From NCBI GenBank assembly GCA_035549875.1, contig DASZPV010000174.1, positions 1-11,010 on the forward strand: a DNA stretch of 11,010 nt, given 5' to 3'. A model generated the notes under the pieces. It worked only from the letters and a program-made list of their open reading frames with translations, was not told the DNA's origin and searched no databases. Shown piece after piece: positions 1 through 9,035 of this stretch (its first letter is position 1; the number at the start of each line of letters is the position of its first letter). A program made the translations under genes and the position numbers. The DNA is from JAKFWI01 sp035549875. Its GTDB lineage: Bacteria > Pseudomonadota > Alphaproteobacteria > Caulobacterales > Aquidulcibacteraceae.

Positions 1-849
1 GCCCGGCAGTTCCAGCACATAGACCGGCTTGCCGGTGCTGGCCGCTTCCCCGGCCATGTTGACGCTGTCGGCGGAAACCACGATCGCATCGGCCAGGCCG
101 AGAAAGCCGAGATAGGGATTATCCGCGCCGCCCATCCAGAGCCGCGCCGGCTTGGTTCCCATCCATTGCTTGATCGTCCAGCCCACGGCTTCGGGCGTGC
201 GCCGCGAGGTGGTGATCAGGAACGAGCCGTGCGGCGCGAGGCCTTCGAGCTTTTCGCAAAGATCGCGCGCCAGGCGCGGGCTGAACCGGTATTTGCCGTT
301 CGGCCCGCCGACCAGAACCGCGATCCACGGCCGCGGCATGGCGGCGATTTCTTCGTACATCGCCTGCGCGGCGGCGGCGAGTTTTTGCGGGCTCAGGCAG
401 TGCGGCGAGGTGAGCGTGCTGACGACGTTCTCGCCTTCGAACTGGTCGTGCGCCGGCGTCCAGATGAGGTCCCACTTTTCGGGCTTGGTTTTCGGATTGA
501 GCAGAGAGGCGGCGAAGGTCCGGCCCTGCGCTTTCTTGCGGATCGCCAGCGCATAGGGCGCCGCGGTTCGTCCGACGCTGATCACCAGATCCGGCCAGGG
601 CGGGGCAAACATCTTGCCGCGCCTGCCGACATGACCGAGCGGCAGCGGGCCGTTCGGCGCCATCCAGCCGTAAGGTCCGCCAAGCTTGACGTGATCGAGC
701 CGTTCGGCGGTGATCCCGAGCGCCTCCATCAGGCCCTCGGCCAGCGTGTCCGAGCCGCGATTGCCGTTGGTGATCACCCACGTGCGCGGCGAGATCGCCG
801 TATCGGCGCCCCGCGCCAGCGCTTCAGGTTCGATGGTTCCAGCGATCAT
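1..849 (-). CDS. ELM1-family (DUF1022) protein, partial: C-terminus beyond left edge
   Basis: An open minus-strand frame runs from an ATG at 849 to the window edge, giving 283 codons with no stop, so the 3' end is missing. The translation reads as the ELM1 family (DUF1022), named after a plant mitochondrial-fission factor and often labelled 'nucleoside-diphosphate-sugar epimerase' in bacteria. Its bacterial role is not established. Visible signposts are an N-terminal TWVITNGNRGSD segment (about residues 23-34), ISVGRTAAPYA in the middle, VLVGGPNGKYRFS, LITTSRRTPEA, and near the edge SADSVNMAGEAASTGKPV (about 259-276). That last segment is the family's most recognisable block and recalls the nucleotide-sugar-binding side of GT-B glycosyltransferases; this resemblance is inference. 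No strong Shine-Dalgarno precedes the ATG. The frame stays open upstream of it without another ATG nearby, so the start is only probable. The gene follows greA by 99 bp on the same strand, and a hairpin lies in that gap. Confidence 0.85.
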   Translation of the reverse strand, partial: MIAGTIEPEALARGADTAISPRTWVITNGNRGSDTLAEGLMEALGITAERLDHVKLGGPYGWMAPNGPLPLGHVGRRGKMFAPPWPDLVISVGRTAAPYALAIRKKAQGRTFAASLLNPKTKPEKWDLIWTPAHDQFEGENVVSTLTSPHCLSPQKLAAAAQAMYEEIAAMPRPWIAVLVGGPNGKYRFSPRLARDLCEKLEGLAPHGSFLITTSRRTPEAVGWTIKQWMGTKPARLWMGGADNPYLGFLGLADAIVVSADSVNMAGEAASTGKPVYVLELPG

Positions 850-864
850 GTCGCGCCAATAAGA

Positions 865-893
865 GCCGGTGTTAAGGCTAATCTTAGACCGGC
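865..893 (-). promoter_or_regulatory. Hairpin in the leader of the ELM1-family gene
   Basis: Read on the minus strand, GCCGGT (893-888) pairs with ACCGGC (870-865). Inside them TAAG (886-883) pairs with CTTA (876-873) around a six-base loop, giving an interrupted 6+4 bp stem. It sits about 15 bases before the ATG at 849, in the greA-ELM1 gap. There is no following T run, so it is not a canonical intrinsic terminator. It could be an RNA-processing or leader structure, or chance in GC-rich DNA. Confidence 0.3.
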
Positions 894-948
894 GCGGTGT
901 GTCGATCCTTAACGTCAGCGAAGCGAAAGCAAGATGCGGTTTGCGCCG

Positions 949-1422
949 CTAGCGCCACTCGACTTTCAAAATCTCGAACGCCTTGACCCCGCCCGGCGCC
1001 GAAACCTCGACCACGTCGCCCTTTTCCTTGCCGATCAGCGCGCGCGCGACCGGGGAGGTGATCGAGACCTTGCCGGCGCGCACGTCCGCTTCGTCCTCGC
1101 CGACGATCTTGTAGGTGCGCTTTTCGCCGGAATCCTCGTCCTGCAGCTTTACCGTCGCGCCGAACTTGACCTGTTTGCCGGAAAGGCGCGTCACGTCGAT
1201 GATCTGGGAGCGGGCGATCTTGTCTTCGAGTTCAAGCACCCGGCCTTCGATGAAGGACTGACGCTCCTTGGCCGCGTGGTATTCGGCGTTCTCCGAGAGA
1301 TCGCCATGGGTGCGCGCTTCCGCGATCGCCTGAATGACGGCGGGGCGTTCCTCCGTCTTCAAACGTTTCAGCTCTGCGTCGAGGGCGGCAAAGCCCTCGG
1401 CCGTCATCGGCACTTTTTCCAT
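949..1422 (-). CDS. greA: Transcription elongation factor GreA
   Basis: This 157-residue protein matches GreA over its normal length (about 158). GreA binds in the secondary channel of RNA polymerase and stimulates cleavage of backtracked transcripts, releasing stalled complexes. The N-terminal half (about residues 8-75) is the antiparallel coiled coil. Its tip carries the GDLSENAEYHAAKE signature, with the two acidic residues D41 and E44 that hold the catalytic magnesium in the family. The C-terminal half (about 80-157) is the FKBP-like domain that docks on polymerase, with TYKIVGEDEAD and ITSPVARALIGKEKGD. The ATG at 1422 starts directly in the family's usual MEKVPMT opening, with a weak GGAAG element upstream. 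It lies 52 bp downstream of carB on the same strand with no terminator-like hairpin between, so it is probably cotranscribed with carB, an arrangement common in Alphaproteobacteria. Confidence 0.97.
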   Translation of the reverse strand: MEKVPMTAEGFAALDAELKRLKTEERPAVIQAIAEARTHGDLSENAEYHAAKERQSFIEGRVLELEDKIARSQIIDVTRLSGKQVKFGATVKLQDEDSGEKRTYKIVGEDEADVRAGKVSITSPVARALIGKEKGDVVEVSAPGGVKAFEILKVEWR

Positions 1423-1474
1423 TAAGGAGACTTCCGGTTCGTCGAGGGAAATGGACCCTGCGAAATATGGGGCG

Positions 1475-4756
<3,282 letters not shown>

Positions 4757-4814
4757 GTCCGCCTATAGACCGCGCATGGGTCCGAAACAAAATCGCGCGT
4801 GGTTACAGGGCGGG

Positions 4815-4845
4815 GGGATTCGGCGCAAGGGCGGCGCCAAATCCC
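4815..4845 (-). promoter_or_regulatory. Strong 12-bp hairpin upstream of carB
   Basis: Two 12-base arms, 4834-4845 and 4815-4826, are inverted repeats around a seven-base loop (4827-4833). In minus-strand RNA all 12 pairs form: 11 Watson-Crick and one U-G wobble. In plus-strand RNA the same position is an A-C mismatch, so the structure favours minus-strand transcripts. It lies 11 bases after the stop of the 4857-5417 gene and about 59 bases before the carB ATG. No T run follows, only a C-rich stretch, so it is not a textbook intrinsic terminator. It could be a U-less terminator, a 3'-end stabiliser for the upstream mRNA, or a leader element of carB. Confidence 0.55.
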
Positions 4846-4856
4846 TTCTGGGGCCG

Positions 4857-5417
4857 TCAGCCCGCCTTCCAGAAATGCGCGTCCGGCTTGCCGACGAGGC
4901 CGGCGTTCTTGACCTGGTGGGCGGCGAGGTCGGGCGAGTTGAGGAACGCGGTGGCGCGGGCGACGTCGCCAACCGCCCAGACGAGCAGCAGATCGTTGGG
5001 ATTTTCGACGGCCTGCAGCACGCCGAGATCGGTCAGGCTTGCGTTTTTGCGGTCCGCCGCATCCATTGCAAAGCCGTTCTTGAACGTATCGAAGCTGCTC
5101 ACGGTGCAGTTGATCGTCAGATAATTCGCCGAATCCTTTTTCGTGAAGGCGCCCTGGCGAAACCGCGCCGTCGGCGGGCCGATGACGCCGGCGCCTTCCA
5201 TCGTCTCGCGCAGCTTCGGCGATTGCATCATCGCCTGCGCCTTGGCGCGGTCGCTGACGCCGAACATCAGCGCTACGTTGTTGGGATTGGCGCCGCCCCG
5301 AACGACCATGAGATCGGTCAGCCCGGCGGCGGCGCGGTTGCCCGCGTCAGCATCGTAGATCGGCTTCCAGGCGCCGAAATCCTTGACCTCGTGAACGACC
5401 GTGAGGAATTCTGTCAT
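4857..5417 (-). CDS. Tandem-duplicated small-domain protein, possibly dimeric alpha/beta barrel type
   Basis: This 186-residue cytoplasmic protein has no signal peptide or membrane segment. It is an obvious internal duplication: residues 4-86 and 99-183 align at an offset of 95-96. Shared positions include LTDL (33-36 and 128-131), NPN (44-46 and 139-141), SP (66-67 and 161-162), an AGxxG near the end (76-80 and 172-176), and a closing P-x-A-x-F. Each copy has the length and alternating strand/helix look of small ferredoxin-like domains that pair into dimeric alpha/beta barrels, as in the antibiotic-biosynthesis monooxygenase-like group. That fold assignment is inference and no catalytic residue is recognisable. 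The ATG at 5417 is supported by GGGAG placed about seven bases upstream. It follows the SGNH-like gene by 71 bp and precedes carB by 100 bp on the same strand. No function is claimed. Confidence 0.85.
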   Translation of the reverse strand: MTEFLTVVHEVKDFGAWKPIYDADAGNRAAAGLTDLMVVRGGANPNNVALMFGVSDRAKAQAMMQSPKLRETMEGAGVIGPPTARFRQGAFTKKDSANYLTINCTVSSFDTFKNGFAMDAADRKNASLTDLGVLQAVENPNDLLLVWAVGDVARATAFLNSPDLAAHQVKNAGLVGKPDAHFWKAG

Positions 5418-5488
5418 GTTGTTTCTCCCATGCCGTCCGCAGTCAGTGTTTATCCCTTTCTCGCGCCCTGCAAAGCGGCGATTTCGTG

Positions 5489-6745
5489 TTACGGCCTGCT
5501 CGGCGGCAAATCCTGATCCAGCGCACGCCAGTCCTGGCGGGTGATGTAGTAGCGCCGGCCTTCGCCGCCGCCGCGGTCGGTTCTCGCCCAGCCGTCGATC
5601 AGCGCCGTGATTTCCCTGCCGGCCTGGGTTTGCAAGAATGCGGCGCGGCGGGCGCGGATGGCGGCCTCGTCCTGCTCAAGGGTTGAAGGATCGATGCGCA
5701 TGCCGAACTGATCTGGCGTCAGCAGGCCATTCTCCGTCGGCGCCGACGCCATGCGCCGCAGCACCGCTGCGCCGACGCGCGGCGTGAAATGTGACGCCTC
5801 GTAAAAAAACGGGTCCGCCTGGGTTGCGGCCGCATCGGGCGGTTCGATCTGGCTGATCGGCTGAAAACCGGCAAAGTCCCACAAGGCCAGCGCCGGCCCT
5901 TTCACGCAGGGCGCGCGCGCGGCGCGTTGGGCCGATGGCCAAAGCGCGGCGAGCATATCGTTCCGAAAGCGGAAATAATCATCGGCGCGGCCGGCGCGAA
6001 ACAACGCCTCCTCGCGCCAGGCATGCGTGGGCGAGAAGAACGCGATGACCTGGATTCCCCGCCGCGTCAGGTGATCAATCACCGCGGCAAGATACAGTGT
6101 GCGCTCTGGATCGTAGGTGAAGTCGCGGAATCTGCGATAGGCGTCGCGGGCTGTGGTTACGAACCGCGCCCGTTGCTCTCCGGGCTTGTAGATGGCGCGC
6201 CACGGACTTTCGGCGTAGGCGCGCCCGGCGGAATTATCGCCGATCGTCTGCATCGAACGGGTGAAGGTTTTGGTCGATGCGGCCTGCCGAAACAAGGAGA
6301 GGGCGCCGTTGGCGTCGGGCAGCGCCGATACCCAATAGGCGCCCTTGACCGTGGAGACATCGAAATCCTCCAGTTCAAGCGCGATGACGATGCATCCGGT
6401 TTGCCGCGCCCGGCCCGCGAGCACGGCGGCGCGGCCCAGTTCGAATGCGGTGCTGCTCGCGAGCCCGGCATTGAGCGTCACGCCCGGCCATGGCGCGGAT
6501 TCTGTCAGAAAGCCTTCGCGCACACGCGAATTGCCGAGGAGCACGGTGCGATAGCGGCCGTGCAGCAGCCGGTCGGCCGTGTAAACGCGGCTGCCATCCA
6601 TGAAAGCGCGCGTCTTGTGCGCGTTGACCCGTTCGATCGACGCGAACCGCGCTACATCGTAGGGATCGACCAGAAGGTTGAAGCCTATGAAGCCGCCAAA
6701 CAGGAGCGCAAACACGCATAGCGATATGAAGGTGAAGCGTTTCAT
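5489..6745 (-). CDS. Membrane-anchored SGNH-like protein, partner of the MBOAT acyltransferase
   Basis: This 418-residue protein starts with one hydrophobic segment (about 5-26) after a short basic MKR, so it is probably anchored in the inner membrane with its body in the periplasm. SGNH-hydrolase-like marks are visible: LLGNSR with S73 as candidate nucleophile, an LNAGLASS block with N92 and G94, and FYEASHFTP with H319 as candidate catalytic histidine. The usual acidic partner three residues before the His is Glu (E316), not Asp. About 99 residues follow H319, rich in charged and aromatic positions, and their role is unknown. Its ATG directly follows the stop of the MBOAT gene (TGAATG), which suggests coupled translation. 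Pairs of an MBOAT protein and a periplasmic SGNH/AlgJ/AlgX-like protein transfer acyl groups, usually acetyl, to extracytoplasmic polymers. The acceptor here is unknown. The AlgJ/AlgX DHHW signature is not seen, so it is not AlgJ in the strict sense. Confidence 0.8.
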   Translation of the reverse strand: MKRFTFISLCVFALLFGGFIGFNLLVDPYDVARFASIERVNAHKTRAFMDGSRVYTADRLLHGRYRTVLLGNSRVREGFLTESAPWPGVTLNAGLASSTAFELGRAAVLAGRARQTGCIVIALELEDFDVSTVKGAYWVSALPDANGALSLFRQAASTKTFTRSMQTIGDNSAGRAYAESPWRAIYKPGEQRARFVTTARDAYRRFRDFTYDPERTLYLAAVIDHLTRRGIQVIAFFSPTHAWREEALFRAGRADDYFRFRNDMLAALWPSAQRAARAPCVKGPALALWDFAGFQPISQIEPPDAAATQADPFFYEASHFTPRVGAAVLRRMASAPTENGLLTPDQFGMRIDPSTLEQDEAAIRARRAAFLQTQAGREITALIDGWARTDRGGGEGRRYYITRQDWRALDQDLPPSRP

Positions 6746-8191
6746 TCAGAACTGGTAATAGATAAATTCCGAGGTCTTGGCCAAATAGATCACGGACCAG
6801 AACAGCATCACGCCGCACGCCGCCGCCCAGCGCGCGTTCGCACGCCATGCCAGCTTGCGCGGAGCGGGGCGGATTTGGGTTTTATCGGCTTCCGAAAACG
6901 CGTCGCCCCGCGCGAATATCTCTGCCGTGTCCGGCGCCAGCGCGATCAGGCCGAAACCAAGCGCGATCCAGAACAGGCCGTTGGCGTCGGCGTCCCACCT
7001 GAACCCATGTGCGCCGGCCATCGAGCCCAGCATACGGCCTGCGCCCTCCAGCGTCTTGGCGCGAAACGGAACCCAGGCGATCACGACGGCCAGCAAGGTC
7101 AACAGACCGAAGGCCGTTTTCCGCAAGGCGTTTGGTTTTGGTTTGACGCGTTCGGTCCAGATATGCGCGACGGTCAGATAAAGACCGTGCAGACCGCCCC
7201 AGGCCACGAACGTCCATGACGCGCCGTGCCACAGGCCGCCGATCAGCATGGTCGCCAGCAGGTTGATGTAGCGGCGCGCGCTTCCGAGGCGATTGCCGCC
7301 CAGCGGGATGTAGAGATAGTCGCGCAGGAAGGTGCTGAGCGTGATGTGCCAACGCCGCCAGAATTCGATGATCGATCCGCTGCGATAGGGCGCTAGGAAA
7401 TTGATCGGCAGTTTGTAGCCGAGCATGCGGGCCAGGCCCGTCGCCATGTCAGAATAGCCGGAGAAATCGAAGAAGATTTGCAGCGTGTAGGCCAGCGCCG
7501 CAACCCATGCCGCGCCCATGGCGACGGTCTGGCCGCGGTCGGCGGCCTCGAACAGGCCGGACGCATAAGGCTCCAGCGTTTCGGCCAGCAGCACTTTTTT
7601 TGCCAGGCCAATGGCGAAGATGGAAAGTCCCAGGCCGATGCTGCGCCAGGCGTCCCCGTCGCCGCCTTCGGCAAGCTGCTTGCCGAGATCGCGGTGCTGG
7701 ACAATCGGGCCGGCGATGAGGTGCGGGAAAAATCCGACAAACAGACCATAGGTCAGCGGCCGGCCGGGCTCGGTCCGGCCGCGATAGACATCAACAAGGA
7801 ACGTGATCTGCTCGAACGTGAAAAACGAAATGCCGAGCGGCAGGATGATCGCCATCGGGTTGAATTGCGCGCCGGTGATCGCATCCCAATTGGCGGCAAA
7901 AAAGTTCGCGTATTTGAAAAATCCCAGCACTGAAAGATTGAGCACAATCCCGGCGATCAGGATCGCGCGCGCCTTGCTGCGGTAAAGCCAGAGTCCCAGC
8001 AGATAGTTCGCCGCAATCGAGGCGAGCAGGAGCGGAACTGCGCGGATGCTCCAATAGCCGTAGAAGGCGAGCGACGCCGCCGCGAGCACGGCTAGCGCCG
8101 CGTTCAGCCCGAACCAGCGCCGCGCGCCATAATAAAGCGCGAGTGTCGCCGGCAGGAACACGAGCAGGAACTCGAACGAATTGAATAGCAT
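6746..8191 (-). CDS. MBOAT-family membrane O-acyltransferase (AlgI/DltB type)
   Basis: This 481-residue polytopic inner-membrane protein belongs to the bacterial MBOAT family that includes AlgI, PatA and DltB. These proteins pass acyl groups from a cytoplasmic donor across the membrane to modify secreted or surface polymers. It has the usual MLFNSFEFLLVF opening, multiple hydrophobic segments, LPLGISFFTFEQ (118-129), FFPHLIAGPI (154-163), FFDFSGYSDMA (240-250), FWRRWHITLSTFLRDYLYIP (277-296) and LWHGASW (320-326). H322 in that last motif corresponds to the family's essential histidine (also His322 in Pseudomonas AlgI). H335 lies in GGLHG. Length is normal, with no truncation. The ATG at 8191 gives the family-typical N-terminus and is preceded by a purine-rich AGGCGGGG. 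Downstream, its TGA abuts the ATG of the SGNH-like gene. Upstream, 92 bp separate it from the VirJ-like gene on the same strand. The substrate cannot be read from the sequence, since no polysaccharide synthesis genes are in view. Confidence 0.94.
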   Translation of the reverse strand: MLFNSFEFLLVFLPATLALYYGARRWFGLNAALAVLAAASLAFYGYWSIRAVPLLLASIAANYLLGLWLYRSKARAILIAGIVLNLSVLGFFKYANFFAANWDAITGAQFNPMAIILPLGISFFTFEQITFLVDVYRGRTEPGRPLTYGLFVGFFPHLIAGPIVQHRDLGKQLAEGGDGDAWRSIGLGLSIFAIGLAKKVLLAETLEPYASGLFEAADRGQTVAMGAAWVAALAYTLQIFFDFSGYSDMATGLARMLGYKLPINFLAPYRSGSIIEFWRRWHITLSTFLRDYLYIPLGGNRLGSARRYINLLATMLIGGLWHGASWTFVAWGGLHGLYLTVAHIWTERVKPKPNALRKTAFGLLTLLAVVIAWVPFRAKTLEGAGRMLGSMAGAHGFRWDADANGLFWIALGFGLIALAPDTAEIFARGDAFSEADKTQIRPAPRKLAWRANARWAAACGVMLFWSVIYLAKTSEFIYYQF

Positions 8192-8283
8192 GCGCCCCGC
8201 CTAAGGAGACAAGGCTGCGCCGCCGGGGCTGGGTCAATCCCCCTTCCTGCGTCAATTTGGACGCGCGGGACGTATTGGCGCGA

Positions 8284-8970
8284 TCATTTGCGCCGGCTGC
8301 TTTCCGCGAGGATCAGGCGGGCGATCTCATCGTATTGATTGGTCAGCAGATGGCCGCCGGCCAGGTGGACGGAGACCATGCCGGCTGGCGCGGTTTGTGG
8401 GCAAACGTCGCCGAACACGCCCGCGCCGCCGATGCAGAGCACGGGCGTTGGCGCCAGCGCGGCCATTGCCGGCGCCACCTTCGGGCCGAAGCCTACGCCC
8501 AGCCAGCTCCATGGGCCCGCCCAGAAATTCGCGCGCGCGCCGGGGGAGAGGAAGGCGGCGAGGGCCAGCTTTTCGCGCGCCGCAGGCGCCAGCGCCCGCA
8601 CGACAAACGGGCCAGAGGCGGCGCCGAAGGAAAAGCCAGCCAGAACGAAGCGTGTCTTGCCCCAGCGTGCGGCATAGGCGGGGACGAGTGCGGCGATCGC
8701 GGCGGCGGTGTCGGCGGATTTGCGCGGGCGGGCGTAATAGCGGAACGATGAGATGCCGACCGTCGGCGCGCCGGCGGCGGCGAGGCGCCGGCTCACCTCC
8801 CGCTCCATCTTTCCCCAGCCGCCATCGCCGGTGAGCCAGATCACGAAGAAGTCGGGCGCATCGGCGCGCTGCGCGGCTTCGATCTCGATCACCGGCAGCG
8901 CCGCACGGGCGGGGCCTGTGCAGAACAACAACGCAGCGAGCGCAGCGATCACGATGCGGAGAGTCATCAT
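8284..8970 (-). CDS. Exported VirJ/AcvB-like serine hydrolase
   Basis: This 228-residue protein has a Sec-type signal peptide (about 1-23, ending ARA before ALPV), so it should be periplasmic. It matches the VirJ/AcvB family: WLTGDGGW (45-52), VGISSFRYYARPRKSADTAA (71-90, corresponding to the family's G-S-RYFW-type block) and AGFSFGA (111-117) with candidate nucleophile S114. A GDVCP segment (187-191) provides D188, and AGGHLL (204-209) provides H207, completing a plausible Ser-Asp-His triad of the alpha/beta-hydrolase fold. Agrobacterium AcvB, the best studied relative, hydrolyses lysyl-phosphatidylglycerol. This protein is the single-domain length (VirJ-like), not the two-domain AcvB length. 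No lpiA/mprF-type synthase is in the window, so the substrate is inferred only by family. Two adjacent ATGs (8970 and 8967) are possible starts. It is divergent from the S1/P1-fold gene and first in the minus-strand run. Confidence 0.87.
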   Translation of the reverse strand: MMTLRIVIAALAALLFCTGPARAALPVIEIEAAQRADAPDFFVIWLTGDGGWGKMEREVSRRLAAAGAPTVGISSFRYYARPRKSADTAAAIAALVPAYAARWGKTRFVLAGFSFGAASGPFVVRALAPAAREKLALAAFLSPGARANFWAGPWSWLGVGFGPKVAPAMAALAPTPVLCIGGAGVFGDVCPQTAPAGMVSVHLAGGHLLTNQYDEIARLILAESSRRK

Positions 8971-9035
8971 TCGACTATCTGCCTAAACTCTAGCGCCGTC
9001 TTGCCGCTGTCATCAAAGGCGTGAAAGAAAGCGCC
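8971..9035. promoter_or_regulatory. Divergent intergenic region, likely bidirectional promoter
   Basis: This 65-bp gap separates two divergent genes for exported hydrolases, so it must hold or overlap promoters for both. For the minus strand, TTGATG (9016-9011) and TAGAGT (8992-8987) are spaced by 18 bases in a sigma70-like arrangement, with the implied start about 10 bases before the VirJ-like ATG. For the plus strand TAAACT (8984-8989) is a weak -10 candidate whose -35 would fall inside the VirJ-like gene. No operator palindrome is visible. The hexamers are weak matches and could be coincidence. Confidence 0.3.

Noticed and set aside
166..912. 248-codon plus-strand open frame opposite the ELM1-family gene
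   Set aside because: The minus-strand frame carries clear ELM1 motifs. The plus-strand product is Arg/Ala-rich with no family signature and is an antisense shadow.
934..1425. Plus-strand open frame covering greA
   Set aside because: GreA on the minus strand has its catalytic signature and full length; the opposite frame has no recognisable features.
4764..4792. Possible carB promoter (TTTTGT, 17-base spacer, TCTATA on the minus strand)
   Set aside because: The spacing is good, but the -10 lies so close to the ATG that the transcript would be leaderless despite a visible AGGCGG, and the -35 match is weak. Not strong enough to annotate.
8192..8283. Two ATTGAC elements upstream of the MBOAT gene as promoter -35 boxes
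   Set aside because: No credible -10 lies at the right distance from either copy, so an internal promoter for the acyltransferase pair is not supported.
8919..8921. Cys17 in the VirJ-like signal peptide as a lipoprotein acceptor
   Set aside because: The preceding LLF does not fit a lipobox, and an ordinary ARA signal-peptidase site follows six residues later.
9021..9035. GTG at 9021 as start of the S1/P1-fold gene
   Set aside because: Its AAAGG is only one base upstream, while the ATG at 9036 has better spacing to GAAAG and gives a normal 19-residue signal peptide. The GTG remains possible.
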